Source of the DNA: Limnohabitans sp.
Lineage (GTDB): Bacteria; Pseudomonadota; Gammaproteobacteria; Burkholderiales; Burkholderiaceae_C
Length of the DNA: 54,518 nucleotides
Reading direction: 5' to 3'
Assembly (NCBI RefSeq): GCF_017848645.1
Contig: NZ_JAFEIF010000060.1
Coordinates: 1-54,518, forward strand
Under the pieces are notes generated by a model that did not search any database, was not told where the DNA came from, and saw only the letters and a list, made by a program, of their open reading frames with translations. The translations under genes and the position numbers were made by a program. Shown in pieces: positions 1 through 8,215 of this stretch (its first letter is position 1; each line of letters opens with the position of its first letter).

Positions 1-58
1 GGGCCATGGCGGCGGCAGCCAGCAAGCTGGCCAAAAGAGCGGTGATGGACTTGATCAT
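1..58 (-). CDS. N-terminus of a secreted or periplasmic protein (partial)
   Basis: An ATG at 58-56 on the minus strand opens a frame that runs off the window edge. The 19 visible residues start M-I-K-S-I and continue as an Ala/Leu-rich hydrophobic stretch, which is a typical Sec signal peptide start (Lys after Met, then hydrophobic core). An AAAGG lies about 6 bases upstream of the ATG. It follows the Nudix gene in the same direction after 85 bases. Nothing more can be said about its function from this fragment. Confidence 0.5.
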   Translation of the reverse strand, partial: MIKSITALLASLLAAAAMA

Positions 59-143
59 GTAATGCCTTTGGAGAGATCAATGAGGGAAATGCCCTCAGAT
101 TATCTAAGGCTTATGCCCACTTTGAGCAGGGGCAATCAATTAT

Positions 144-692
144 TTAAGCGATGTCGAAGGCGTGTGTGCTGAAGCGTCCTGCACGGCGGTCTGCAAAGTA
201 ATGCTCCAGCGTTTCCTTGACGGTGCGAAAGGCCAATTCGTCCCAAGGAATGTCGTCTTCTTTGAACAAGCGCGCTTCCATGGTTTCGTGCCCGGGGTCG
301 AACACGTCGCTGGTCAGGCGGGCGCGGTAATACAGGTGCACCTGGCCGACACGCGGCACGCTCATCACGGTGAGCAAGTCTTCCATGATGAACTGCGCCC
401 CGGCTTCTTCGGTGGTCTCGCGGGCCGCGCCTTGCGCGGTGGATTCACCCAGCTCCATGAAGCCTGCGGGCAAAGTCCACTTGCCTTTGCGCGGCTCGAT
501 GTTGCGCTTGCACAGCAGCACCTGGTCGCCCCAATGGGGCACGGTGCCCACCACGTTCAAGGGGTTTTCGTAGTGCACCGTGTGGCAAACGGTGCAAATG
601 GCGCGCTGCTTGGTGTCGCCGTCGTCGGGCAAACGGTAAGCCACCGATGCGCCGCACTGGCGGCAGTGTCGAATGGCTTCTCGTGTGTACAT
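144..692 (-). CDS. Zinc-ribbon Nudix hydrolase
   Basis: This 182-residue protein probably hydrolyses a nucleoside diphosphate linked to another moiety; the substrate cannot be told from sequence. A four-cysteine zinc ribbon (C10, C13, C33, C36) precedes the Nudix fold. The Nudix box is complete: G77, E83, R91-E92 and E95-E96 with G98, the residues that bind the catalytic metal. The start ATG lies 2 bases past the dctM stop codon, so it is probably co-transcribed as the last gene of the dctPQM operon. Zinc-ribbon Nudix proteins of this size are common in Burkholderiales and are not NudC itself, which is longer. Confidence 0.9.
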   Translation of the reverse strand: MYTREAIRHCRQCGASVAYRLPDDGDTKQRAICTVCHTVHYENPLNVVGTVPHWGDQVLLCKRNIEPRKGKWTLPAGFMELGESTAQGAARETTEEAGAQFIMEDLLTVMSVPRVGQVHLYYRARLTSDVFDPGHETMEARLFKEDDIPWDELAFRTVKETLEHYFADRRAGRFSTHAFDIA

Positions 693-694
693 GG

Positions 695-2011
695 TCAGAG
701 TTTCAAGACAAATAGAACGACGGAGGGCACAAAGACGATCAGCAAGATGCGCAAAAGGTCAGAGGCCAGGAAAGGCATGACGTAAAGGAAGATGTCCTTC
801 ATGGGCACGTCTTTCGTCATGCTGCTGATGATAAACACGTTCATGCCCACGGGTGGCGTGATCAGGCCAATCTCCACAACCATCAGTGCCAATATGCCAA
901 ACCAGATGGCTTTGGACTCGGGGTCCATGCCCCACAAATCAATGCCCATGATGATGGGAAAGAAAATCGGGATGGTCAGCAGCAGCATGGACAAGCTGTC
1001 CATCACGCAGCCCAGCACCAGGTAGATGGCGATGATGGTGAACAGCACGGCCAGCGGTGACAGGTCCATGCTGACCACCCACCTGGCCAGTTCGGTGTTG
1101 ACTTGGGTCAGCGCCAAAAACACGTTCAGTACATCCGCACCCAGCAAGATCAGGAAGATCATGCCCGTGCCTGCGGCTGCGCCATACAGGCATTGCATGA
1201 AGCCTTGGCCGCGCAGGCCGCCTGACTTCCAGGCCACAAAGGCTGTGGCCACCGTGCCGATGGAGGCGGCTTCGGTGGGGGTGAAAAAGCCGCCGTAAAT
1301 GCCGCCAATGACCACCATGAAAATCAACAAGACTGGCCAGGTTTCAGCCAGGGCTGTGAGGCGCTGCGCCCAGCTGAAACGGTCACCCCGTGGGGCGTCT
1401 TTGGGACTGACGCGGGCAATGATGCCGATCACCACCATGTAACCAATGGCGGCGATGATGCCCGGCACAAAGGCCGCCAAAAACAGCTTGGCGATGTTTT
1501 GTTCGGTGATGATGGCGTAGATGACCAAGGGCACGGAGGGCGGAATCAAAATGCCCAAGGTGCCACCCGCTGCGATCACGGCAGCGGACAAGCGTTCGGA
1601 ATAGTTGTGCGCTTTGAGCTCAGGCAAAGCCACTTGGCCCATGGTGGCTGCGGTGGCCAGAGAAGAGCCGCAAATCGCCCCAAAGCCTGCGCACGAAGTC
1701 ACAGCCGCCATGGCCATGCCGCCGCGCCAGTGGCCGATCATGGCGTTGCCCGCCTTGAACAAGGCCTTGGACAGGCCGCCTTGGGTGGCAAATTGGCCCA
1801 TCAACAAAAACAGGGGCACCACCGACAGGTCGTAAGTGGAGTAGCGGGCAAAGGCCGCATTTTTGAAAAAACTCATCAACGGGTCCCAGCCCGCGACAAA
1901 GGTGTAACCCACCGTGCCCGTCAGCAGCATGGCCACGCCAATGTGGACCCGCAGCGCCAACAGCAGCAGCAGGACCGCAAACATCAAACTACCCCATTCG
2001 ATGCCGCTCAT
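695..2011 (-). CDS. dctM: TRAP transporter large permease, DctM family
   Basis: The 438-residue, highly hydrophobic protein is the ion-coupled translocation subunit of a tripartite ATP-independent periplasmic (TRAP) transporter. Length and alternating hydrophobic segments fit the roughly 12-helix DctM fold; the central motif around GGTLGILIPPS and the repeat-like GLITPPVGMNVF near the C-terminus are family hallmarks. Its ATG overlaps the dctQ stop as ATGA, indicating translational coupling with the small permease. Together with dctP it should import an organic acid driven by a sodium gradient; the exact substrate is not visible. Confidence 0.95.
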   Translation of the reverse strand: MSGIEWGSLMFAVLLLLLALRVHIGVAMLLTGTVGYTFVAGWDPLMSFFKNAAFARYSTYDLSVVPLFLLMGQFATQGGLSKALFKAGNAMIGHWRGGMAMAAVTSCAGFGAICGSSLATAATMGQVALPELKAHNYSERLSAAVIAAGGTLGILIPPSVPLVIYAIITEQNIAKLFLAAFVPGIIAAIGYMVVIGIIARVSPKDAPRGDRFSWAQRLTALAETWPVLLIFMVVIGGIYGGFFTPTEAASIGTVATAFVAWKSGGLRGQGFMQCLYGAAAGTGMIFLILLGADVLNVFLALTQVNTELARWVVSMDLSPLAVLFTIIAIYLVLGCVMDSLSMLLLTIPIFFPIIMGIDLWGMDPESKAIWFGILALMVVEIGLITPPVGMNVFIISSMTKDVPMKDIFLYVMPFLASDLLRILLIVFVPSVVLFVLKL

Positions 2012-2529
2012 GATTGGATCTCTTTCATTTTTTCAAAGGCACGGTACAAGGCCGTGAGGGACAACAGCCCAAACGAGGGCACCAGCGGCACATAGGCCCA
2101 CCAAGTGGGAATTTCCAGCAGCATCGAGGCGTCAAAGTTACCCCGCAAATCGAGCATGCCTACAGTCACACGCCAGCTGATCAGGCCAGAGAAAAACGCC
2201 AGCAACAAGTTGGCCAAAGTGTCGAGCACGGCGTTGAGCCGTGCCGGGGCATTGGCGGTGAAGAAATCCACAATCACATGGCCCGAGATCCAGTGTGTGT
2301 AGGGCAGCGACATGGCCACAGCGCCCGCGCACAAAAACTGCACCAGTTCAAAGTCGCCCAGCAGCGGCGCGTCAAAAAACGAGCGGCCGACGATGCTGCG
2401 CAAAGACATGAAGGCCATGGCCAACAAGGTCAAGCCCGACAAAATGGCCAACAATTTACTCAAACGGTCCAGAACCCAGCCCAATCCTTGGTACTGACGT
2501 GTGGACATGACATGGACGACTTCTGCCAC
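2008..2529 (-). CDS. dctQ: TRAP transporter small permease, DctQ family
   Basis: This is the four-helix small membrane subunit that pairs with DctM. I place the start at a GTG (2529) because an AGGAG sits 7 bases upstream; this gives 173 residues. A longer frame reaches 2589 but its first 20 residues overlap the intergenic region without a ribosome site. An internal ATG at 2508 is another option. Four hydrophobic segments are visible, starting around LSKLLAILSGLTLLAMAF. The gene sits between dctP (75 bases upstream) and dctM (ATGA overlap). Confidence 0.88.
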   Translation of the reverse strand: MAEVVHVMSTRQYQGLGWVLDRLSKLLAILSGLTLLAMAFMSLRSIVGRSFFDAPLLGDFELVQFLCAGAVAMSLPYTHWISGHVIVDFFTANAPARLNAVLDTLANLLLAFFSGLISWRVTVGMLDLRGNFDASMLLEIPTWWAYVPLVPSFGLLSLTALYRAFEKMKEIQS

Positions 2530-2604
2530 GGGGCTTCTCCTAGAGACAAAAAAATGGGGTGGGCCGCAGCTCACCCCATGGAACTCCAAACAAGACCGAG
2601 GTCT

Positions 2605-3639
2605 TTACTTGGTGTATTGCTTGATCAGGTCTTGGGCGTCTTTGAGCAAGGCGGCGCCGTTCAGCCCGCGCTTGTTCATGCTGTCCACCCATTCGTTGTC
2701 CTGCTCGTCGGTGGCTTTCTTCCAGCGCGCCAGCTCAGCCGGTGGGATCACCGAGATGGTCTGGGTTTTGGTGTCGGTAAACACCTTGCGGCTGGGCACA
2801 TCGTTGCCCTCTTGCGTGCCGCCCAGGAAGGCCGAGAACTCGCGACCGGAGTTCTTGTCGATCACGGCTTTCAGGTCAGCAGGCAGCGACTCGTACTTGG
2901 CCTTGTTCATGGGCACCACAAACACGGTGGTGTACAGGGCCGGGAAGCTCTTGTCGGTTTCAGCGCTGTACTTGGTCAGCTCGTGCACCTTCAGGCCAGG
3001 GGCGACTTCGTAGGGAATCACGGCGCCATCGATCACGCCCTTGGACAAGGCCTCAGACACTTGGGGCACGGGCATGCCAACAGGAGTGGCACCCATTTTG
3101 GCGAGCATTTTGGTCACGTTGGCCGTGGGGGCGCGCATCTTCATGCCCTTGAAGTCTTCCATCTTGGTGATGGGCTTGTCGCGGGTGAAGATCACGCCTG
3201 GGCCGTGCACGTGAACGGCCAACAGTTTCACATCCTTGTGCTCGTCCATCGCGTTCTTTTGCACGAAGTCCCATGCGGCGCGGCTGGTGGCAGCGGCATT
3301 GGTCATGGTGAAGGGCAGCTCGAACACTTGGGTCTTGGCAAAACGGCCAGCGGAGTAACCGGCAACGGTCCAGACCACGTCGGCCACGCCGTCTTTGGCT
3401 TGGTCATACAGCTGCGGCGGGGTGCCGCCCAACTGCATGGCCGGGAAGATCTGGCATTGCAAGCGGTTGTTGGAGTCTTTGGCGATGTTTTTGCACCAGT
3501 CGCCCAGCATGGTGGTGTGCTGGATGGACTGAGGGCCCAAGAAGTGGTGCACCTTCAGGGTGATGGTCTGGGCGTGAGCGCCAAAACCAACGGCCATCAG
3601 GCCAGCGGCCAAGGCCGTTTGTTGTAAGAACTTCTTCAT
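2605..3639 (-). CDS. dctP: TRAP transporter substrate-binding protein, DctP family
   Basis: The 344-residue periplasmic receptor captures the substrate for the DctQM permease. It starts with a clear Sec signal peptide (MKK, hydrophobic core, cleavage after AHA near residue 23). The mature part shows DctP-family features, including an R-A-P-T segment around the ligand-binding arginine and the KGVIDGAVIP stretch. It is the first gene of the operon. The upstream region (3640-3895) carries a TetR-type palindrome and MarR-like palindromes, so transcription is probably under a repressor. An FAH-family hydrolase upstream hints at an aromatic-pathway or carboxylate substrate, but this is inference. 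Confidence 0.93.
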   Translation of the reverse strand: MKKFLQQTALAAGLMAVGFGAHAQTITLKVHHFLGPQSIQHTTMLGDWCKNIAKDSNNRLQCQIFPAMQLGGTPPQLYDQAKDGVADVVWTVAGYSAGRFAKTQVFELPFTMTNAAATSRAAWDFVQKNAMDEHKDVKLLAVHVHGPGVIFTRDKPITKMEDFKGMKMRAPTANVTKMLAKMGATPVGMPVPQVSEALSKGVIDGAVIPYEVAPGLKVHELTKYSAETDKSFPALYTTVFVVPMNKAKYESLPADLKAVIDKNSGREFSAFLGGTQEGNDVPSRKVFTDTKTQTISVIPPAELARWKKATDEQDNEWVDSMNKRGLNGAALLKDAQDLIKQYTK

Positions 3640-3677
3640 CGACTTGTCTCCATCATGGGTTGAAAAATGAAATGATA

Positions 3678-3697
3678 AACCAACCGTGCGGTCGGTT
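3678..3697. promoter_or_regulatory. TetR-type operator palindrome upstream of dctP
   Basis: AACCAACCG, a 2-base spacer and CGGTCGGTT form a 9+2+9 inverted repeat with one mismatch. The ACCG/CGGT core with short spacer is typical of TetR-family operators. It lies 39-58 bases upstream of the dctP start codon, where it would overlap the promoter. No TetR gene is in the window, so the regulator would be encoded elsewhere. Confidence 0.6.
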
Positions 3698-3752
3698 AAT
3701 GAAAAGAATGACGCCCGTGGTGCTCAGCTTGGGTCACCCTAAAGTCCCTTGA

Positions 3753-3783
3753 ATTGCAATGTATATGAATTAAGTTGCAACTT
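3753..3783. promoter_or_regulatory. Paired TTGCAA palindromes (candidate MarR operator)
   Basis: ATTGCAAT (3753-3760) and AAGTTGCAACTT (3772-3783) are both perfect palindromes sharing the TTGCAA core. Their centres are 21 bases apart, two helical turns, so two dimers would bind the same DNA face. MarR-family proteins commonly bind such palindromes, and a marR-like gene lies 0.9 kb away. The link is inferred. Confidence 0.4.
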
Positions 3784-3828
3784 CAGAGGCTATTTTTAGG
3801 GGTTAACCCTTTGTGTTGCGGGGCGTGT

Positions 3829-3855
3829 GCACTTTTGTTCAATGAACAAAAGTGC
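3829..3855. repeat. 27-bp perfect inverted repeat downstream of the FAH-family gene
   Basis: Two 13-base arms (GCACTTTTGTTCA and its complement) flank a single A. It lies 41 bases past the stop of the FAH-family hydrolase gene. TTTTA follows on the plus strand, but no T-run follows on the minus strand, the direction of the adjacent genes, so it is not a convincing terminator for them. It may be an operator or an RNA stem. Confidence 0.6.
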
Positions 3856-3895
3856 TTTTATGGCAGGCCCCACTGCGTTCTGACCACCTTTCAGG

Positions 3896-4591
3896 TCAGG
3901 AAATTTTAATTTGCAAGCTGCCCAACCCGGCCACTTGGCCCACCAAGGTGTCACCCGCCACCACTGCGGCCACACCTTCAGGGGTGCCTGTGTAGATCAG
4001 GTCACCGGGCTGCAGTTCCCAGGCGGCGGACAGGTGTTCGATGGTTTCGGCCACGCTCCAGATGAGTTTGGCCACGTTGCTGCGCTGGCGGTCTGCACCG
4101 TTGACTTGCAGGCTGATCTCGGCCTGGTTCACGTCACCGGCTTGCGCAATCGGCGTGATCGGGCCGATGGGGGCCGAGTGGTCGAAGGCTTTGCCGATGC
4201 ACCAGGGGCGGCCTTGCTTTTTCATCTCGTTTTGCAGGTCGCGGCGTGTCATGTCCAGGCCCACCGCATAACCATAAATGTGCTTGGCCGCATCGGCGGC
4301 CAAGATGTTGCGCCCGCCTTGGCCAATGGCCACCACGAGTTCGATCTCGTGGTGCAGGTTTTGTGTGAGGCTGGGGTAAGGCATGGTGCCTGTCTGGCCC
4401 GCTTCGACCACGACCAGGCTGTCGGTGGGCTTGAGGAAGAAGAAGGGTGGCTCACGCCCGGTGAAGCCCATTTCCTTGGCATGCTCTTCATAATTGCGGC
4501 CCACGCAGTAAATGCGGTGCACCGGAAAACGTTCGGGTTGGCCGAGCACAGGCACCGAGACCACGGGCATGGGTGAAAATACAAAACTCAT
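3896..4591 (-). CDS. Fumarylacetoacetate hydrolase (FAH) family protein
   Basis: The 231-residue protein belongs to the FAH superfamily, whose members hydrolyse C-C bonds, decarboxylate or isomerise oxo-acids in aromatic catabolism. Seen in sequence: YCVGRNYEEHAKEMG near the N-terminus, the acidic metal site in HHEIELVVAIG, and IYTGTPEGVA near the C-terminus. I use the ATG at 4591 with GAGAAAG upstream; a TTG five codons earlier is less likely. It has the short form of fumarylpyruvate hydrolase or 2-hydroxyhepta-2,4-diene-1,7-dioate isomerase type enzymes, and I cannot choose between these. It is divergent from the marR-like gene. Confidence 0.87.
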   Translation of the reverse strand: MSFVFSPMPVVSVPVLGQPERFPVHRIYCVGRNYEEHAKEMGFTGREPPFFFLKPTDSLVVVEAGQTGTMPYPSLTQNLHHEIELVVAIGQGGRNILAADAAKHIYGYAVGLDMTRRDLQNEMKKQGRPWCIGKAFDHSAPIGPITPIAQAGDVNQAEISLQVNGADRQRSNVAKLIWSVAETIEHLSAAWELQPGDLIYTGTPEGVAAVVAGDTLVGQVAGLGSLQIKIS

Positions 4592-4652
4592 GGGTCGCTT
4601 TCTCAAGAATTGAAAATCAGATGTTAATCGGAATGTCTGAGCTCAGGCGCCC

Positions 4653-5117
4653 GTGCCATCCCCGCAACACGTCACGCACATGATCAAAAGCATCGACCTT
4701 CAGGCCACGCCGGGTCACCTGATTCGACGGGCCCAGCAAATTGCCGTGGCCATTTTTGCCGAGCAATTGGCCAGCGCCGACATCACGCCCGTGCAGTTCG
4801 CCATCCTGAACGCCTTGCTGGGCAGCCCCGGCATCGACCAGGTGAGCCTGGCCAAGCGGGTGGCCTTTGATCCGGCGACTTCGGGCTCGGTGATTGGGCG
4901 GCTGGAGGCCAAGGGCTGGGTGGTGCGCGAGGCCGATCCGGCCGACCGCAGGCGCAAGCTGCTGGTGGTCACGCCGCAAGGGGTGCAGGCCCTGGCCGGC
5001 ATTCAGTCGGATGTGGCCCTGGTGCAAGAAAAAATTCTGGCGCCGCTGACGCCGCAAGAGCAAAGCCAGTTTGTGCATCTGCTCTCGCGCCTCGTACAAG
5101 GCCATCAAGCCGCCTGA
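4653..5117 (+). CDS. MarR-family transcriptional regulator
   Basis: This is a 154-residue winged-helix regulator. Typical MarR features are present: the helix-turn-helix around VSLAKRVAFDPATSGSVIGR, then the wing with D-P-A-D-R-R-R-K-L-L. The start may be the GTG at 4653 or the ATG at 4680; neither has a strong ribosome site. It is divergent from the FAH-family gene with about 60 bases between them, the usual layout for a MarR protein controlling a catabolic gene and itself. MarR proteins usually release DNA on binding a phenolic ligand; which one is not evident here. Confidence 0.88.
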   Translation: MPSPQHVTHMIKSIDLQATPGHLIRRAQQIAVAIFAEQLASADITPVQFAILNALLGSPGIDQVSLAKRVAFDPATSGSVIGRLEAKGWVVREADPADRRRKLLVVTPQGVQALAGIQSDVALVQEKILAPLTPQEQSQFVHLLSRLVQGHQAA

Positions 5118-5125
5118 GCGAAGCA

Positions 5126-5428
5126 TCAGGCCGAGGTGTAGGTCAGCTCGAAATGCTCCACATGCGGGGGCGCGGCAAAGAAGGGGCCGACGATGGCGCG
5201 CCACTCGGTGAACAGCGCCGACTGGCGAAAGCCCACCGTGTGGTCTTCCAGCGTGTCCCAGAAAATCTGCAGCACAAAGCGCTCGGGGGTTTCGATGCAG
5301 CGGTTGACCTTGGCCCCCCGAAAGCCCTTGGCCCGTGAGGCCACGGTGTTCAGGCCCAGCTCAATGGCTTGTTCAAAAGCGGCCTGTTGACCAGGCTGGA
5401 TGCGGATGTCGGCGAGTTCGAGGATCAT
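5126..5428 (-). CDS. Antibiotic biosynthesis monooxygenase (ABM) domain protein
   Basis: This single-domain protein of 100 residues has a ferredoxin-like ABM fold. The family signature is visible: an N-terminal strand followed by P-G-Q-Q-A-A-F-E-Q-A, the middle E-T-P-E-R-F-V-L-Q-I-F-W segment, and the terminal H-V-E-H-F-E-L strand. ABM proteins range from quinol monooxygenases to heme-degrading enzymes and many are uncharacterised, so no reaction is assigned. It converges with the marR-like gene, the stops being 8 bases apart. Confidence 0.8.
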   Translation of the reverse strand: MILELADIRIQPGQQAAFEQAIELGLNTVASRAKGFRGAKVNRCIETPERFVLQIFWDTLEDHTVGFRQSALFTEWRAIVGPFFAAPPHVEHFELTYTSA

Positions 5429-5584
5429 GGTGGCAGGTTATGAAATAAAAAGAGCTATCACGATAACCGAAATGGGCCTCTGGTGCGACCACCTGGGTGA
5501 CGCGTCTTGGCATGCTTGCCCAGCGCCTGCGCCAGAGGATGTGCCCGGCCAATGTGTTTGTTCCTTGATTTCAAACAAGTCGTC

Positions 5585-5618
5585 ATGTCATCAAATTGAC
5601 TTGCTGGCTTCCTAGAAT
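5585..5618 (+). promoter_or_regulatory. Candidate Pho box and -10 of ppk
   Basis: ATGTCAT-CAAA-TTGACTT (5585-5602) has the 7-4-7 geometry of a PhoB box; the first half matches the consensus CTGTCAT at six of seven positions, the second half is weaker. Exactly 10 bases later comes TAGAAT (5613-5618), the same spacing as at pstS. There is no good separate -35, as expected for an activator-dependent promoter. The ppk ATG is at 5643. Confidence 0.45.
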
Positions 5619-5642
5619 GAATTGAATCCTTCAAGGTGTGCC

Positions 5643-7727
5643 ATGGCCAAATCACTTTCACAGAACTCGTTGGTAGAACCTGCTTCGGTGTTCTTGGACC
5701 GCGACCTGAGTATTTTGGCGTTCAATGAGCGCGTGCTGGACTGGGCGCACCGCCCCGAAGTGCCCGTGCTCGAGCGCCTGCGCTACCTGTGCATCGTGTC
5801 GTCCAACCTGGACGAGTTCTTTGAGGTACGGGCCGAGCCACATGTGATGGGCAGCTTGCAGGGTCTCCAGTCTGGCCAATACACCAACAACAGTTTGGTG
5901 GCCATTGCCGACAAAACCAATGCCATGGTGGCGCGGCAATATGCGCTGTACAACGACGATTTGCTCCCCACGCTGCAGCGCCACGGTTATCGGCTCTTGT
6001 CGCATGGTGAGCGCAACGCCGAGCAACGCCGCTGGGTGCGCAGCTACTTCCAGCGCGAGGTGCAGCCCCTGCTGGTGCCTGTGGGTCTGGACCCGGCCCA
6101 TCCTTTTCCGCAAGTGGCCAACAAATCGCTCAACTTCATCGTGCAGTTGTCGGGCAAGGACGCTTTTGGTCGCGCCAACGAAATCGCCATCGTCAAAGTG
6201 CCGCGAGTGCTGCCGCGCGTGATTCCCCTGCCGGACCGTGTGTGCGAAGGCAGCAAGGCCTTTGTGCTGTTGTCCAGCGTGATCCGCGCCCACCTGGCCG
6301 AGTTGTTTCCAGGCCGTGAGGTCGGGCAGTTTTCGCAGTTCCGGGTGACGCGCCACTCGGATCTGGCCGTCGACGAAGACGAGATTGCCAATTTGCGCAT
6401 GGCCCTGCGCCAAGGGCTGCAGCACCGCCACTATGGTCAGGCGATTCGCCTGGAGGTGTCGTCCAACTGTGCGCCTCGTTTGATGGAGTTTTTGCGCAAG
6501 GAGTTTCGCCTGCCCGAGGCGTCGGTGTTCCGGGTCAATGGACCGGTGAACCTGGTGCGCCTGATGCAACTCATCGATCTGGTGCCTGCGCCGGACTTGC
6601 TCTTTCCGCCCTTCAAGGCCAGCTTTCCGGTGCAGCTGCCGCAACACGGCTCGGTGTTCAACCGGCTCAAAGAGGGCGATGTGGTGATCCATCAGCCTTT
6701 TGAAAGTTTCGATGGCGTGCTGGCCTTTTTGCGCGAAGCCGTGATGGACCCGAACGTGCTGGCCATCAAACAAACCATTTACCGTGCTGGCAGCGACACC
6801 ACCATGATGGATTTGCTGCGCGAGGCGGTGCGCCGGGGCAAGGAAGTCACCGCCGTGGTGGAGCTCAAAGCCCGTTTTGACGAAGAGGCGAACATCAACT
6901 GGGCAGAGCAGCTCGAATCGATTGGGGCCCAGGTGGTCTACGGTATCGTGGGCCTGAAGACGCACGCCAAAATGCTCTTGGTCACCCGCCGCGAAGGCCG
7001 GGTGCTGCGTCGTTATGGCCACCTGTCCACGGGCAACTACAACCGCCGCACCGCTGCGCTGTACACCGACATCAGCTACCTCACGGCCCATGCCGACATC
7101 ACCGCCGACATGGACCAGCTCTTTGGCCATCTGGCCAGCCAAAGCCGTTTGCCCAAGATGAAGCGTCTGCTGGTGGCGCCTTTCACGCTGCATGCCCAGA
7201 TGCAGTCTCTCATTGAAGCGGTGGGCACAGCCGCTGCGCGAGGTGCTGCCGCACGCATCGTCATCAAAATGAATGCCCTGACCGATCAGCCCCTGATGGA
7301 GGCCTTGCTGGAGGCTGGGAAAAAGGGTGCCAAGATCGACTTGATCGTTCGCGGGGCCTGCATGCTGCCCGCCGGGGTGGCTGGCTTGAGCGACAACATC
7401 CGGGTGCGCTCGGTGATTGGCCGCTTTTTGGAGCACTCCCGGGTGTTTTACTTTTGCGCCGACCAGGACGAATCGCTGTATTTGTCGAGCGCCGACTGGA
7501 TGAGCCGCAACATGACGCGCCGCATCGAGCTGGCTTGGCCCGTGACCGACCCGTTGCTGCGCCAGCGCATCATTGACGAATGCCTGATCGCTTACCTGCA
7601 CGATGGTCGCGACGCCTGGGACCTGGCGCCAGACGGCCAGTACCACCGTGTGGGCATGACGGCCCCGGGACCCGGGGCGCAACAAGCGCTGATGCAGCGT
7701 TACGACGCTTCGCCTGTGCGGGAGTGA
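5643..7727 (+). CDS. ppk: Polyphosphate kinase 1
   Basis: The 694-residue enzyme reversibly makes inorganic polyphosphate from ATP and is peripheral to the membrane. Length matches the PPK1 family (about 690). The N-domain begins LDRDLSILAFNERVLDWA, a family signature; the catalytic core holds GLKTHAKMLLV with the histidine that is phosphorylated, and LEHSRVFYF with the second conserved histidine. I chose the ATG at 5643 (AAGG 7 bases upstream) over an in-frame TTG 21 bases earlier. sixA starts 5 bases after the stop. A Pho-box-like site precedes the gene. Confidence 0.97.
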   Translation: MAKSLSQNSLVEPASVFLDRDLSILAFNERVLDWAHRPEVPVLERLRYLCIVSSNLDEFFEVRAEPHVMGSLQGLQSGQYTNNSLVAIADKTNAMVARQYALYNDDLLPTLQRHGYRLLSHGERNAEQRRWVRSYFQREVQPLLVPVGLDPAHPFPQVANKSLNFIVQLSGKDAFGRANEIAIVKVPRVLPRVIPLPDRVCEGSKAFVLLSSVIRAHLAELFPGREVGQFSQFRVTRHSDLAVDEDEIANLRMALRQGLQHRHYGQAIRLEVSSNCAPRLMEFLRKEFRLPEASVFRVNGPVNLVRLMQLIDLVPAPDLLFPPFKASFPVQLPQHGSVFNRLKEGDVVIHQPFESFDGVLAFLREAVMDPNVLAIKQTIYRAGSDTTMMDLLREAVRRGKEVTAVVELKARFDEEANINWAEQLESIGAQVVYGIVGLKTHAKMLLVTRREGRVLRRYGHLSTGNYNRRTAALYTDISYLTAHADITADMDQLFGHLASQSRLPKMKRLLVAPFTLHAQMQSLIEAVGTAAARGAAARIVIKMNALTDQPLMEALLEAGKKGAKIDLIVRGACMLPAGVAGLSDNIRVRSVIGRFLEHSRVFYFCADQDESLYLSSADWMSRNMTRRIELAWPVTDPLLRQRIIDECLIAYLHDGRDAWDLAPDGQYHRVGMTAPGPGAQQALMQRYDASPVRE

Positions 7728-7732
7728 GTGCC

Positions 7733-8194
7733 ATGGACTTGATCGTGTGGCGGCATGCCGAAGCCCATGAAGCCGAGCCCGGCGAAGACGACATGCAACG
7801 CACTTTGACACCTCGTGGGCGCAAACAGGCCGAGCGCATGGCCGTTTGGCTGGACGCCCAGTTGGCGCAAGGCACCCGCGTGCTCAGCAGCCCGGCCGTG
7901 CGGGCCGAGCAAACCGTGCGAGCCTTGAGTCGCAAATACAAGGTGCGCGATGCGCTGTCACCCGGTGCGAGTGTGGCCGATGTGCTGGAAAGCTCGGGCT
8001 GGCCCGAGGCGCGTTACCCGGTCTTGCTGGTGGGCCACCAACCGGCACTGGGCGGTTTGGTGGCGCACTTGCTGGGCATGCCCGAAGCCGCCTGCGCCAT
8101 CCGTAAAGGCGCGGTGTGGTGGCTGCGCCACCGCATCCGCGAAGGCCAAGCGCAAACCGTGCTGTTGGCCGTGACGTGCCCAGAGCGCTTGTGA
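7733..8194 (+). CDS. sixA: Histidine phosphatase family protein, SixA type
   Basis: This is a 153-residue protein of the phosphoglycerate mutase-like histidine phosphatase family. The R7-H8 dyad of the RHxxA motif opens the protein, and the second catalytic histidine lies in GHQPALG. Short members of this kind are annotated SixA, which in E. coli removes phosphate from phosphohistidine on signalling proteins such as ArcB or the nitrogen PTS. GGAG lies 9 bases before the ATG. It follows ppk by 5 bases, so the two are co-transcribed. Confidence 0.88.
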   Translation: MDLIVWRHAEAHEAEPGEDDMQRTLTPRGRKQAERMAVWLDAQLAQGTRVLSSPAVRAEQTVRALSRKYKVRDALSPGASVADVLESSGWPEARYPVLLVGHQPALGGLVAHLLGMPEAACAIRKGAVWWLRHRIREGQAQTVLLAVTCPERL

Positions 8195-8215
8195 ACTGCG
8201 CGCTTCAGAGCGGCT

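Noticed and set aside
5658..7811. Open minus-strand frame of 717 codons opposite ppk
   Set aside because: It is a GC-rich shadow of ppk; it is His/Gln-rich, has no domain and no ribosome site. The same holds for long antisense frames opposite dctP (2014-3627), ppx (9005-10339) and the permease gene (44547-45767).
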